Of a DNA stretch of 64,000 bases, positions 22,440-38,200 are shown in pieces. The position numbers and the translations under genes are program-made. Positions within the stretch are counted from its first letter, which is position 1. Each line of letters begins with the position of its first letter. The DNA is taken from contig NC_077224.1 in assembly GCF_024763615.1 (NCBI RefSeq), positions 76,952,712 through 77,016,711 on the forward strand, in the 5' to 3' direction. This DNA is from Phlebotomus papatasi (taxonomy: Eukaryota > Arthropoda > Insecta > Diptera > Psychodidae). Below the pieces are notes generated by a model, which was given only the letters and a program-made list of their open reading frames with translations, had not been told where the DNA came from and ran no database searches.

Positions 22440-23232
22440 TTTCACAAAAAACAATAATTTGCAATTTATAAGAATTCTTGTTTATACAATGCGACAATCA
22501 CACATCCATAATGGCATTTCGTTCGGTCTGAAGTTAGTTTAGAAACTATTCTATGTTTTTTTGCTATGAGAGTTTGAAAAATATTCGTTGAAAAGTTAAA
22601 TCGTTCTGAATTTGACAACCTGAAATCTTTATTCGCAGTGAATTTATTTACAAGCTTACTGGGAAATATTGCAAAAAAAAACAAATAGAATAATTAATGA
22701 AAGGGATAACTAAATTTTATTATAATTTTTTTCATGAAGAAGAGAACATAGAATTGAGCAACAAAGTTGCTCAAATTTCGCCGTAACCGTCGGTAATGAA
22801 TTTGAAATTTTCATCATGGCGAACTCGCTTCGAGTCAAATATCGCTTCAATATCGCCCATCTTCGGCAGTCAAAACGACGCTTTCTTGCTTTTGTGAAGT
22901 TGAGAAGATTTCTCTGTGAATTATTTGGCAAATATTTAGTGCAATAGCACTTGAAATTCACCGAAAAATAGAAAAAACTATTCCTTAGTGCATGGTATTT
23001 GGATTGTGTGTGAAAAGTGTTAAAGATCAGAGTGAAAATCAAGTTTTCTTGGTGTTTTTGTTTATGCTTGGTGTTTCCCTAACAAAAAGACGCAACACAC
23101 ATTTCTGCCCAAAATTGCGATAATTTCCGCAAAATAGAACTCAAAAGGGGCTCCACTTGCTGCAAGTGAGGGCATCTTTATGGTTTCATAGTGGTTTATC
23201 CAGAGGAACGCGTGAATTTCCACAAAAACGCA
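22440..23232. promoter_or_regulatory. Shared upstream region of ZAD paralog 3 (-) and Wee1 (+)
   Basis: The two genes are divergent, with 793 bp between their start codons. The region must contain both 5' UTRs and promoters. No TATA box or initiator can be called with confidence. The short ORFs in it are not gene-like. Confidence 0.4.
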
Positions 23233-26200
23233 ATGGAAATTTGCACAGAAAGCAGTGGAGTGGACACATCACCTGACATGAATTCCAGTGCAGATTTGTC
23301 ACCGGATCGAATGCCTCAGCCAAGGAAGCTCTTCTTCGGCAGTTCCCCTGAGACAGGAACTGACATTCTGGCTGATATTTCGCAATCAAATATGATTCTC
23401 AGTCCCAAGAAGATCGTCTCGATGTCACCACCTTATCGCAAAGTTCGAGCCCTAAGGTTAGTTCCAAATACCTATTTAAATTACTCCAAAAAATTAGGAA
23501 GTTCTGAGTTTAGGGATTCTCACAGAAAAAATTTCCATTCAATCTCTCAAATTTTTTTTTTTTGAATCAAAGGAATGGCTTCAATTTGTTTCCCCAATCT
23601 TGTGATAAAAAATCTCATAGCTAAAAATCTTAAATTTAAATTGGTGCTCATCAGCCAGAGGATACTCTTACAGGTAATAAGCCAGAGCCCTTTAAAGATT
23701 ACACACAATTTTATCAAAATTTTGGGCTTTGGTCAAAAGACCGAGACAATGTTCGCCGTAAACAACCGTAAAGCAATCAAAGAGGTAGAAATTGGACAGT
23801 TTTAAAGGGACCAAAAAGCCATTAAGATTGTTTTCTTGAGGATTTTGGGATTTAAAAACCGTCTCTGTGAGATTTTTAAAAAGACGGGAATTGCTTGGGA
23901 CTTGGGAAAATCCTGAAGTGATACAGATTGTAGCCTAAGACCTGGGAATAATTTAAATTTAAATAGAAGAGGTATCTAGGAATTACGTTAAATAATACGT
24001 TGCGTTTTTTCTTAATAGTTAGTATAAAAATGATAAAAACAAATTTCATGAGAATCTAAATTTTCTGAAAAATAAAACTGAAATTGCAAAAAGAGTAAAA
24101 TGTACGAAAATAATAAATAATATCAGACTAATATATATTTTTTAATCTTAATTTCTGAACTTTTTAAAAAAGAATAAATTAAAAGATATTCATTTTATTC
24201 TCAGATAAAAGAAAGCTAAAAAAAATAAGTCAAATTTTTTGTGTCAAAAAAATAATCAATTTTGAATTAACACTAAATTTGCCGACCGTTTTTGGTCGTT
24301 TTTCGGTCAAATGACAACCCGTGGTAGGGTAGAATACTCAACAAATTTGTCTTGAAAAAGAGCTAAAATATGTGTTAATTTTACACCGGTCAATTTGACC
24401 GGGTTTTGGTAGGTTTAGTGTTGAAGGCTAATATTGCTTTATGTATTTCTATCTTGCTTCGGAATTTTCTTTATTCAAATATAGATTTTCCCTGTCTTGA
24501 TCTAAATCTACTTTTGATTTCATGAAATAAAAATTATTATCCCTTTCTCTCTCAAAGGCTTTGAGTATGTCTATCTAATTTTTTCGAACCTCAAATTAGA
24601 TTAAATTAAATTAAATTTGGTGTAATGTTTAAAAGAAGAATAAGAGTAGAAAAGAGTAGGATAGACATATGCTAAACTTTTAAGAAAAAAGGGATGTGAA
24701 TTTTGATTTTATGAAATTTTCCTGATACAAAAGTTGTACCAGAGCCATTATCGAAGAATTTGAATCAACCTTCAATGGTCAATTAGACAATTTAATGCTA
24801 AAGATTAAAAATATTTAGTGAAATAATTTTAAATTTTCTATTTTTAATTGTAGGCTTATATACGTTTTATAAGCTCACAGTAGAATATTTAGAAATTTAA
24901 AAGTCTAAAAAGGGTCCTTTGTACTAAGCTTCAAAATTAAATAAAACTAAGAATTATGATAAGTTCATTTTAGCTTCTTTATTGCGAAAAATGCTGCACG
25001 TTTTTGACATAAATACGTAAAGAAAGGGTCCATCGCGACTATAATAAAAATTTAAGCTATTTTTCAATTTAGCTATTTTTAGATAGCTTTTAACGCATAA
25101 TTTCAAAATATATGAGATTTATAAGTCAATTCTCTTTAGGAAAAAACTTGCCATTAGGTTTCAGTGCCGCTAAGGAAAAACGTATGGAAAAGTGAAAGGT
25201 CGAGAGACCCTTGGCTATAATAATACGGGTTACAATATAAACTTTGATTTAAAATTTAAAACTTAAAGATTTATCTCCGAAATTTATAAAAAAAATTGAT
25301 TAGTCAAGATCAAAAACATCTCAAATAAGCTAAAGAAATTATATTGTATAGACTCTGTTAAGGGTCCCAGTCAAAATCCCGAAAGCCAAAATCCCGAACG
25401 ACAAAATCCCGAAAGTCAAAATCCAGAATAGGCCAAAATCCCGAAAGCCAAAATCCAGAATTCTTAAAAGTGTCATAGCTACTCCCACGATTGCACCCGC
25501 GCTTGCTGGAGGCAAAGGGAAATCTTCTGTGTCTTGGGAAATTATTCTGAACATTTTCCTCCATATAACTTTATCCCTTTCACGATTATGAACATTCGGG
25601 ATGTTGGCTTTCGGGATTTTGGCTGCCACCGTCTGTTAATATTCGGGTAGGTAAAATCAATGCAGAATTCGCCGAAATTCCTTAATTCTATGATTTGTAA
25701 AAGAGATGGCAAAGCGTCTAGAACTACTAGAACTAGAATTTACTAGAACTTACGAGATAGAACTCTCCGTGAATTATTTTTTTCCATCATATTTGGCTGT
25801 ATACCGGTTTATCACCAATTAAATTGATTCACAAATTCTAAATCAATTCCGAATCCGAATTTAAAAAATGGTTAAGAAGTGTGCAGGTTAGAATGTTTTT
25901 GATATAAGTAACATGCCTACAAACAAACCAAAAATTGATTAATCTATAAAAATAAAGCAATTACGATAACTTGTCCAAATAATTACCAATTGGGACTAAC
26001 ATGACCGGGTTCTAAATTTCAATATCTTTCCAAAAAAATCTAAATTTAACCAAAGTGGTTAAGAAATGAGCCGTCCCTAGTGATTGGCTTTAGACATTCA
26101 ATAATTCAAAATGGCGTATTTTCCGCTCATAGGTATGTTTGGACGAAATGTTAGCCTAGGCTTCCCCTAAAACATAATGCCGTTTTCGAAATAAACAAAA

Positions 26201-29200
26201 AAACATGATTTTGGAAACTATGAAGGAGGGGTAATGCAAAAAGGGAAAAAGCGTCTGGAGATAATGTTTTTTTTTTAATTGGGGGTCATCGAAAACCAGA
26301 AGTGGAAATATCTTTTACCGTTGAAGCTCCAGAGCGGTGAGAAATTGGTTAAAAAAAAGCGTATTATAAATCTGTTCTCTCTTTGAGTTCAAGCAGTAAA
26401 ATATGAAATAGATATTTCAGTAAATAGGTTGTGATCAGGTTTTACTGTCATTTTACTGTTGTTTGTTTATTAAGTTAATTAAATTAATAGTTGTAAATTA
26501 ATACATTCCTTCTATTGCAAAAAGAATAATTGGTTTTTGCTATTATGATAAAAATTTCAATAGAAAGAAATTCTATCTTAAGTAAAAAAATATATATATA
26601 TTAAAATAGAAAAATAAACTTCTGCACAACTGAGTATTCGAAACAGTAAAAGAACTTTCTATCTTTTTTTTCCTGGAAGTTATTATAAACGGTAAGTCGG
26701 CGACGTACACTCAAGGATGTAAAAAACGAACGGAGATGAAAACAAATTGAAATGAAAATTAATTGAAGTCAAACGTCTGAACACTGTAGAGATCTTTTGC
26801 CAAAAAAAAAAATAGAAATGAAATGCAGATTTGGTATGATTTATACATCACTCAGAAATATCGTCCAAAATCATTTTAGTATGAACTGTTACGGATAAAA
26901 TAAATTATTGGTTCATAATCGGTCCGAGCCGGTTCAGACTTGTCAAGGATATCAAGTTTCTTCCTCGCTTGCCGCAATTTGTTGGTAAATACGCTCTATT
27001 AATCTTTGATCTTTTAGAATCTCTTAGGAATCTTTTAGGATCTCTTAGAATCTACTAATCTTTGATCTTTAAAAAAAACCGTTATTATTACAAATGATTT
27101 AATCCTTTATGGACGAGAGAATCAAAAATTGGGGTCAGACTTCTTAACAGAAAAATATAACTTTAGAAGATCGTGTGATTTTTTTTTTGAGATACCGATG
27201 TTCCAATTGTTCTTAAACGGCTAGGGGCATTTTAGATGGACGCATCTGCCTGGACACGCAAAATGCAAGATAGCTGCCTTATAAAACCAAGCTTTTGAAA
27301 AGTCTATCTGTTCACCTTTAAAAGGATTATAATAGGAATTTTGCGTTAAAATTCCCTTTAGGAGTGCGTCACTTCACTTTTAGTAGTTCCTGAGATGGAA
27401 GCAAGGGAATTCTACAAGAGAATGGAGAAAGAAATTGCTTGTTCGGCAACATCTAAAAACCATTTCGGTTTCGGTTTCAGATGTATGACCAGAATGTTGG
27501 ACAAATTTTTCGGAGTTATTCCGAATTTTAAGAAATCCAAAAATTGAAAAATTACAAAAATTGCTATCTCTGTGGAGTTCATGCAAAAAAAAAACATCTT
27601 CAAAATTGATATCTTTATCTTTACAAAATCATATTAAGTTTGGATAGAACATAAAATTAATAGACATCATAAAAGCAGCATAGGGTGACTTCTAAAATAA
27701 ATGAGTAACCCTTCAATTCCCTTAAAGGTTTAAGTTATTTTTTTAAGTCACAATTAAAAGTTTTCTATTTTTTAAGTTGAAGACTAATGACACTTAAGAT
27801 ATAACAAGCTCATCTTAAAATTATCAAAATTTAAAGACGTTTTTTGACAAAGATCATTTTGTTCAATTTTGAAATTTAGGGGAACCTAAAGAAATTAACC
27901 AGTTAAGGTTAAAAAATAATTCAAAAATATAAATTATTAAAAAAAAACTTTAAGGATTGAAAGCTAAAAGAATTTGCTTTAGAATTTAAGAGTTGGGAAT
28001 TAATTTATAATAAGTCGAACTTCTGTTTATGCAATTCTATCCAAATGGTCTAAATTCTTTATTTTATTTAGAATTAGGGCAGAATCACATTGCCAATAAA
28101 ATGCTCGCCCTAGCCTCACCGTATTTCGTTAATTTACGCATTTTCATTGCAATTCTTACGCAAATTCTCGATTACCGTATTACCTTATCTCATACTCGGT
28201 GGCACTAGGTGATAATAATATAAGAAAATTGAAGAAATAAATCGAAAATTTGATATTCGGTGACCAAAAAAAAAACTGTAAGAGAAATAATTCGTACAGT
28301 TTTTTTTGCTCACCGTTTTTCGCATTTTCGTTTTATTTCTTCAATTTTCTTTTATTATTATCACCTAGTGCTACCAGGTATAAGATAAGGTAATACGGTA
28401 ATCGAGAATTTGCGTAAGAATTGCAATGAAAATACGTAATTTAACGAAATACACGGTGAGCATTTTACTGTCAATGTGATTCTGCCCTTAATGCTAGTCC
28501 ATTAAACTTGTGAACTAAGTTTAAAAATATTGAAGGTCTCCTGTTTAAATAAAATGAATTTTAATTTTGCTAATTGAAAAAGAAAATGTCTTTTCAAATA
28601 AATAACTACTTATCCAAGAGCAAAAGTTAAACTAATTGTTTTTAATAAAAATAAAATTGTTTAACTATTTAACCATTTTCTCTAATACTTTTTTTTGATA
28701 GTTTCAGTAAATCCTCTTCTTTAAATTCGTTTTACTCTACCTTTTTTTAAACTTTGAATAATGTTTTAAAAACAAGAGGTTAAAATTTAGTTATTTTCTG
28801 ACAAAGAGATAATTTTGCTTTAAATTTAACTTAGTAAATCATATTAAAAACCTGAAAGAAGTATAACTCTAGAAATAATGATTTTGAAATTATCTAGGTA
28901 ATTAAAAATGTTTTTGGTTTTAGGCTTTATTTTTACAAAGTTTTAATTATTCAATATAGAGATATCATGGGAAAAAAACTTAGATTTTAAATCGGTCAAA
29001 TTGGTTTTTGCCTATTCCCAGGCTTTTTGATACCCCAGCAACACCCAAAACCATCCTCAAGAAGCTCAGTGGGAGCGAAGTGAGGAACATGCGTAAGGAT
29101 ACGGATGCTTCGCATGTAGAGGTTGACTTTATGGATGTCCTGGCGAGACCCATTGATCACTCCTCAACTCCCCTTCCTGGTAGTGAACTGGTGAAGCCAC

Positions 29201-32200
29201 GTGTAATGCCACTGCATATGCACAATATGAGTTTTGACCAGAAGCGTCCGAGTGCCAATATCAATCCCTTTACGCCCGATGGAATGCTCATGAAGACGAA
29301 GAAGCGAACACGCCTGGAGCTGTCTGAGAATCACAATCAATCCCTGGGCGGTTCAGTGTGTTGGGGGGACGGGCGCCTCTCGGACGATGAGAGCTATGAG
29401 ATGCGCCAGGCGCCCAAGAGACTTGCTCTCCAGGACACCAATATCAGTCGATACGAGAGGGAATTTGTGCAGCTGACGCTGATCGGAGCTGGAGAGTTTG
29501 GGCATGTTTTCAAGTGCCTCAATCGACTCGATGGATGCATCTATGCCATCAAGAAGAGCAAGAAACCAATTGCCGGAAGTGCCTGCGAGTAAGTTGTATT
29601 TCTATTTTTTCTTTTTGATTTATTTTTTCTTTAACCTTTTTAAAATTTAAAAAATCAGAGTGAAAAAAGCATTTAACATTTTTGAAACAAAAATTTTTGA
29701 AAAATACAAAATTCAAGATGTATTTTCTTTTGCAAATTTTATAACTTTGTAGTATTACATTAATTTTTTTAATAAATAAAATAATATTCTTTTTAATTAA
29801 ATAAAGACTAGGAACATAAAATACACTATTATGGCTCCGGCACACCTTTTAGATCAGGAAAATTTCATGGAGTAGAAATTCGAAACCTTTTCTTTCTCGC
29901 ATGTTTTGCATATGACTATCTCATTATTTCGCATGCAAAATTCGATTGAGCTAAATTGGATTTGTATTGATGTTTGAGAGAAGAAGAAGAGTGCGAGAGA
30001 ATGAGACAGACATATGCAAAATATGTAAGAAAGAAAGGGATCCGAAATTAGAATTCATGACATTTTCTTGATCTAAAAGGTGTGCCGGAGTCATAATGGC
30101 TCCGTCAGACTTTTTAAATTAGGAAAATTTCATGAAATCAAAATTCACATCCCTATCTTGCTCACACGCTTTGCATACGTCTGCCACATTCTGTCGCATA
30201 CCAAATTCGAGTGAGCTAAATTGAATTTGGAGTGAAGTTTAAAATAAGAAGAAGAGTGCGAAAGAATTTGGTAGACATATGCAAAGCATGTGAGGCAGAA
30301 ATGGATATGAAATTCGACTTCATGAAATTTTCTTGATCTAAAAGATGTACCCGAGCCATTAATTATGTTTTTCACGGTTTAAATTGACTTTAATTTAGCA
30401 GAGATTCATATTTCTTATGGCTCCGGCACACCTTATAGATCAGGAAAATTTAATAAAATCGAAATTCGAATCTCTTTCTTTCTCATTTGCATAAGTCTGT
30501 TCCACTCTTTCGGTCTCAAAATTGGACTGAACTAAATTGAATTTGGTGTGATGTTCAAAAGAAGAAGAAGAAGAAGAGTGCGAAAGAACAGGATAGACTT
30601 ATGCAAACAATTTGAGATGGAAAAGGATGTGAATTTGGATTTCATGAAATTTTCTTGATCTAAAAGGTGTGCCGAAGCCATTAAGTACAAATTGTAACGT
30701 CAAAATTTTGAAAAAAATCAAAGTGAAAATATTCAATTGCCATTTTCAGCTTCAATTGCAAACATTTCAGATCAAGAAAATTTCTTGTTTTGGCGCACCT
30801 GCAAAATTTCAGTTCAGTGAAATTTCATGAAATCAAAATTTATATGTTTTCTTTTTCAGAGATTTTGTGTCAGTCTATCGCTTTTTTTACATTTGAAATT
30901 TGATTAAACTAAATTGAAAATGTTGTGACGTTCAAAAGAAGAAGAACAGTGCGAAAGAGTGAATACAAAACGTTTACGAATGAAAAAAAAACCATAAATT
31001 TTCACTTCGGGAAATTTTCCTGATCTAAAACGCGTGCCGGAGCCATTAAAATCGAGATTCACATCCCTTTCTTACTCAGAATTCGATTGACTTAAATTAA
31101 ATTTCTCTTGATGTTCAAAAGAAGAAGACCAGCGAGAAAGAGTGGTAGAAACGTATGCAAAACGTTCTAGAAAGAAAAAATCGTCAATTTTGATTTCGTG
31201 AAATTTCCCTAATCTAAAAGGCATTCCCAGAGCCATTATGGCGGCGCACTTTTAGATTGGGAAAATTTCATGAAGTCGAAATTAGAATTTCTCTCATTTT
31301 CACCTGCTTTGCATATGCCTACCTAATTCTTTCACACTCTTCGTCTTCTTTTAAACATCACTCCAAATTCAATTTAGCTTAATCAAATTTGGTATGCAAA
31401 ATAATGAGATAGTCATATCATATGCAAAACATGTGAGAAAGAAAGGGTTTCGAATTTCGACATCATGAAATTTTCCTAATCTAAAAGGTGTGCTGGAGCT
31501 ATTTAAGATCGAAATTCGCATCACTCAGAATTCTATCGACTTAAATTTCTCTTGATGTTCAAAAGAAGAAGAAGAGTGCGACATATGCAAAACATTCGAA
31601 GAAAAAGAAAAAAAGACATGTGAATTTTGATTTCATGATTTTCTTCTGATCAAGAAGGCATAAATATTTAATTCTGTTTTTATTATTATATAACCTTTGC
31701 AAAATTTGCAAACCATATTGAGTATTTTGAGAACATTCTGTAAATGCTACTTTGAAAAAAGAAAAAAAAAATTATAATTAAAGTTTCACATTCACAGCAT
31801 AATGAAGAGTCCCTAATTTGAAATCATTAAATATTAAACGACTTTTAAATATCGTCTTCAATAAATTACTCAAAGAAGTTTTTGACAATTAAAAATAGTT
31901 TATCGATTTTTAAAAGTATAATAGATTTTACTAAATGACTATCCAAACTTCCAATTTGATTTGGAATTATTTTATTTATTTATTTCTTTTCGATTTAAAA
32001 AAAAATTAGACGGATCGCGCTAAATGAAGTCTGGGCCCATGCTGTGCTGGGAAAACATGACAATGTGGTGCGATATTATTCAGCCTGGGCTGAAAATAAT
32101 CACATGCTTATTCAGAATGAATACTGCAATGGAGGAAGTCTTCAGTCGCTTCTACAAACGAGACATCTCAATGAATCCGAACTCAGAATACTTCTCATTC

Positions 32201-35200
32201 ATATTACAGAGGGACTGAGGTAAGTTTCTTGTTTTTTCTTTTTGTTATCGCACAAGTTTATACTTGAAAATATCCATTATAATTTAATGTGAAAAATCAT
32301 TATTGAAAATTGCTATCAAATGTGCTAAAAGAATTCTTTGGGGATTTCATTGGAAATGTGTGATAATCTCTTGAGGATTTGTGCTTTGGCAATATTATAT
32401 GTCGGGGATAAGCCTTCAGGTCAGATTTTGTGGTTTGGGAAGACAATTTTTTCAGGTCATTTGGACGGGTTTTTGGGCATTTAAACTTTTGAAGTTTGGA
32501 GTATTTTAAAATGGTTCTTTCAAGATTTTATTTTTAAATTGGATATTGAAATCTTATTGAATTGCTGTAGGATTTATTATTATTCCCAATTTTTGTTTTA
32601 ATTAAAATTTTGATAATTTAATTTTTAGAAATAGAAACACATTAACATTCCATGTAATGCTTTCGAAAAAACTCGTCCTTTCCAATAATGTCAATGAACT
32701 TTTTGAAAAATAAATAAAGGAAAGAAAGGGTATATAACTGAGCAGGACGTCAAAAGAGCGCAATGCATAAATTTTTACTTTATATATCCCAAATTTTAAA
32801 CAGATATTTTTTTTTCTTTTCGAAGTTTCTTAAGTTGCCACTACACTTTAAAGATCTATAAACTTTAGGAACGATTTTTGACAAAATTTTGACGTTTCCA
32901 CCTACTACACTCAGTCCCGGAATTATGCATTTCGGGATTATGCACATAATTATGAATATTTGCCTATCACTGGGAGTCAATTTGTAAAATCATTTTTGAA
33001 AAATGCCTTAATGTATAGGGTGCGTGCGTGTTTTAAGGTCTGTTGGCGGCCATTCCTTTGCTCGATAGGGTAAGTGTGCCAAATTTCGGCATACAGTCGA
33101 GTTCCTCAAATTTGAACGACGGTTGAGTTCAAAATGTAAAATTTGAGGTTATGTGAAGAAAGATTTGCGTGAAGTTTGAATTAGAAATATTTTTTTCTGA
33201 TGTTTCCTCATTATTATCGTATTATATTAACTTCCGCAACAAATTCTATATAGTAAAGCGAGGTAATTCCGATGCTTTTCATAGAGTGCGACTTTAACGC
33301 TTGTTTTTGGACTGATGAAATATTTTTTCCCCATTCCAAATCAATAGAATTATTCTTTGTTTCATTTAGAATCACAATAGAAAAAAATTTTAGCAATAAA
33401 ATTGAAGAAAATTAATAAAATTACGATAATATTAATATATTCGCAAGAACCTTACTGCGATGCTTTTTTCTAACTCCGTTGAATTGGATCAAACTCGGAT
33501 GCTCATTTTAAGGAAGAGTTTATTGCATAAAAATGAGAAGATAGTATTTCAAAAATATTTTTTTTTTAAGTTTTATTTCATCAATTCACATTGCTGACTT
33601 TAACCCTCTTCTTCTGGCGACGTTTTGGAATTTCTCCTGGCCAAAAATAGCACTGTTTTAGTGTGTCGAAAATCAGTTGAGTTTCAGGAGGATCGAGAGT
33701 CTCAGTTAATATACAGAGTATCAAGTTAATATACTCTTACTCACTTTGTAGATCAATAACTACACTAACTTTTATTAATAATTTTGATTGAAAATAATAT
33801 TTCATAATAAAGAAAAACCACTGAACGTTTTCCAGCGAAGGACTGTCAACAGCAAAATTTTCTAGGAAATTAAATTTTTAGTACACAACCCAGCTGACCC
33901 GAGTTTGAAAAATATTTGTTTCACCCACTTATTAAACCGATAAAAATATAATTTTAGGTTTTTCTTAAAGTAGAATAGTTATATTATGTTACTGCAGTGA
34001 TTAAATATGGAAATAAAAATATAATTTATATTTTAAGTGGATTTATCGGAGTTAAATCGGTCGCGGTATCCGAGTTTTGCAATCGTCAGAGTTACATGGC
34101 TTTACTATATATTTCACGACAAATTACATTGATATTATTCTCTAAAGTTATTTTTCTTAATTTTAGGGAAAGTGCATTTCACATGAATTCCGTTACGTTT
34201 TTAAAAATATTGTTCAAATTTGAGGATTGAGAAATGTCATCTACACCCCCCAAATGTTCAAATCTGAGGAACTCTACTGTAGTTGCATGCAAGTGCCTAA
34301 GTCTCAAGCTTGAAATGTAATATTTTTAATACATATTGTTTTTTTAATTACTTCGTTTTAAGGAGTGTTGCTTAGAACCTTGTAGACAAATTATCGTCTT
34401 TAGTTTCTCTAAAATCATTCTTATAATACATTTTAAAATGAATAAAACTGTGAACATAGTTTTGGTGGCCTATTTCGGCCACCTTCATTAGTTCCGGAAT
34501 TCTTCCAATAATGTCTTTTTCACATCATCTCGTTTGTCGGAGCGACGGTTTTTGTTATTTTTTTTAATTGTATAACCTCTAGTAATGCAAAAACTAAAAA
34601 TTCATGGAAATTTCGAGGAACAAAAAAGTGGCCGAAATTGCAAGCTGGCCGGAATTTGGCACACTTACCCTAGATGTCGCTACTCAGTTTTCTTACAAGC
34701 TGTTAAATGCAATGCAACATATTTTTAAACATTATTATTTTTTGTCTGAAGGCGTGGTTTATTTTTCCGTACAAGTAATAATGGTCTATTTTAGAGCGAT
34801 ATTACAATGTCCATTATTGGACATGTATTTATTGGAATAAATAAAATTAAAAAAATATTAGAAAAAAAAAACACTTTACTGAAAGAAGCGTGGTCTAAAA
34901 TTATTTTTGAAAAAAACCTTTTGATACAGATTAACTCGATTTAACAATGTTACATAAAAATGCTGTCTTATGAGGAAAACCTAAAAATAAGTAATTTTGT
35001 TAAACAAACAGTCATACAACTGTCGTAAAAATTATTTTGGGAACATAAACTACGTGAATGGTGAAGAAAGTAAGGGCGACTGCGCCCACTTGTAGGTAAT
35101 AGTTGTTTCTACATCAAAGCCTTTAAATGTTAACCACTTGCAAAAATACTAGAAAGACATTTTAGCTGAGATTCTTTACAATCTCAGCTTTTGTGATCAT

Positions 35201-38200
35201 TTTAAATTAAATTATGTGAAGAACAAAATTTTTATAGGGCGGGATTATTGTTGACTTGAGTCTATTTAAGCTCCGCCCACAATTGAAATTCTGGGGTGTA
35301 TTTTTATAAAGTTTCAGTTTGTTTCTTTTTTTATACATAAAATATTCAAAAAATCATTAATAAAATTTATTGGAAAAAGTAAAATAATCTAATCATTTAC
35401 ATAAATTATGAATAAATATTTCAATACTAATAATGCTAATAATTATTTATTATTTAATACTAAACTCACTAGGAAATAATATTTTATTACTTTTAAATAA
35501 CACATTTTTTTATCTGTATACAATAAAAAAATATATTAAGTTTTGTTAACTTTAACTTTTGAAAAGGGCGTGACCTAAAATATTTTTTGATCTGTTCAAT
35601 GTGTTCAATATTTATTTTTTTGTTGAACTTCTCCCAAATGAATGCTTCAATGAAGATGTTCTTAGGATATTAATTGGGAATATTCCTTAATTTTTGTTCT
35701 CAGATATATCCATTCAAATGATTTGGTTCATATGGATCTCAAAGCTGGAAATATTTTTCTGACTAAAGCTCCTCAAAGGTAAGTTTGCTTTGGAGAATTA
35801 AGAAACGCGAAATAAATTGCTTTTGTCTACTAAAAGAATGAAGATTACAAAGAGAAAAATCGTCCTTTAAGGTTAACCGCAGTCGAAAATCCAGACGATG
35901 GCTTTGAGGATATCTTCGATGATACCGAACGCGATGTGATAACGTACAAGATTGGTGATTTGGGTCATGTAACGTCTGTGCTGGATCCTCAAGTAGAGGA
36001 GGGTGATTGTCGATATTTGCCAGCAGAGATACTCCGCGATGATTTTACCAATCTGCCAAAAGCTGACATCTTCTCGCTTGGAATTACTCTCTATGAAGCT
36101 GGAGGTGGTGGTCCTCTGCCTAAGAATGGTCCTGAATGGCATCGGCTGAGAGATGGGAATATTCCAGAATTACCTGGATTGAGCAGTGAATTCAACAATC
36201 TTATTAAACTAATGACACATCCAGATCCCAAACAGCGACCATCGCCCAATTCCATCTTCAATCATCCGTGAGTTGATTTTATTTCGAAAAAAAAGGAGAA
36301 TGTATTTAAGATTAAATGCTAATTTTTGATTTCTTTTCCTAATTTAAAGGCTCCTCTGTCTGACGGATACAAAATCAAAGGCACAGCTTTCCTTGGAATT
36401 GTCAATGGAGCGACAGAAAAATGAGCTTCTCATGAAGGAATTGAAAGAGACCAAGAGAATTCTTAAATCTTACGAGATCTCCAAAACTCCAAGTAAGTAT
36501 ATCTTTGACTTTTTAACAATTTGAATAGATTTTGTAATAAATTAAAAGTAAGTGACTAAGTGTTCTAAATTAAAAGTGTTTTGAAGTATTTTTTCATAAA
36601 ATGGATTTAAAGAGTTTTTTATTAAAAAAAAATTATTGAAACATACTTTTTTAAATATGAAACCATTTATTAATTTTTTTTAAATTAAAATTTGACTAAT
36701 TTGAAGTTAAATTTTAAAATATTACATATTTAGGTGAGATTCATAACAATCATCTCACTTACAATAATCCTAACAAAATCTCGTGTTCTCCGATCGGCCT
36801 GAAAAACTTTGCAAAATGTGTTTGGCCACCTGATCACGAATATACAGTGGCGGCCATAATAATAGAATCATTCTTGAAAACTTGAGTTTTTTAACCTTTG
36901 TTAACTTTTTTCTAGTATGTTTAACAAAAATTTAATTTAGACATAAGACTGTCAAGTGGCCACAGGTGGCGTTTCGATAGCGTCACAATTCATTAAATTC
37001 AAACTCATTTTTCTCAAAAACTCCATTGTGCAAGTTAATCAAATTTTAGAATGTTGTAGCCTAGTCTAGGACGTTTCCAAAAAGTGGCGTGGGTTCGCTG
37101 TGTTCATAATAGAACCAGAGATATGACGGGTCAAACATCACGAAATTCAAAACATCATATTTCCGGTTCTGTTTGACCGATTTTGATGGGTGAGGGCTTA
37201 AACGAAAGATCTCACCAAATGCTACAACTTTCTAGAACATTTGAGTTTTGTGGGACCAACACCAGGGGCGCCACAGTCGAAAAACCGATTTCAATATCCC
37301 ATAACCTCAATTATCTCGACTGTCGCTCAACCGATTTTGATAATTACTTCGACATAATTGTAGAGGACATTTGTGTCTACATTTCGTCCATACTTCATTT
37401 TCCGCTCAGACTACGCTATCTCCGATTTTGCCGTTTAAGTGTGAAAAATTGACTTTTTCCATAATAACGCTTTGAAACCACTCAGATGCCAATTTGACTG
37501 CTTCTACTCGACCAAGACACTTAAAATAGGGTTTTAAATGAAAAGTTTCACAAAATACAACAATTCTTTCATATAGTTGAAGTTTATCAAATGAACACTT
37601 GGGGCGCTCTGGTCGAAAAAACAAGTTCAGAAACAAACAACATCGATTATCTCGGCTTCTGATCGATCAGATAAAGTTTTACGGTAAAATTATAGAGAAC
37701 ATTCTGGTCTACATTTCACCCATATATCACTTTTCTGTCAATCCATCCAAATCCTTGATAGGGTAAATTAAGCTAATTCAAAACCTGGTCTAAATGGAAA
37801 TTTTTCGCTACTCCAAATGGAAACGTCATTGTTTTCACGATAAATACAGTACTAAATTACTATATTTATATATTTTCTATACCACAGTTTCATTATTTAG
37901 TTAATTTTGCTTCAAATAAAGCGAAAATCCATTCATATTCACAAATTTTAATTTGTTAGTTTCTCAGAAAAATTAATAGTGTACCTTTTCACCATCGAAT
38001 TTTTTCAGAGATCGACCATGTTTTCCAATGAAAAACACAATGAGGTGACTGTTGTTTATTCGTTTTGTTTAACATTTAGTGTCACATTTCTGGTTAATGT
38101 TATTTAAATTAAGTGCTAATCTTTATTGTTAACGGTACGTGAAGTTCTCAAATGAAATAATTACCTATTTCGTGAACAAAAAGGGTTTTTCTGAAGTGTC

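Noticed and set aside
29831..31660. Possible CRISPR-like array
   Set aside because: Units are 260-bp palindromes with TE-like ends in a eukaryotic intron; there are no short identical repeats with unique spacers.
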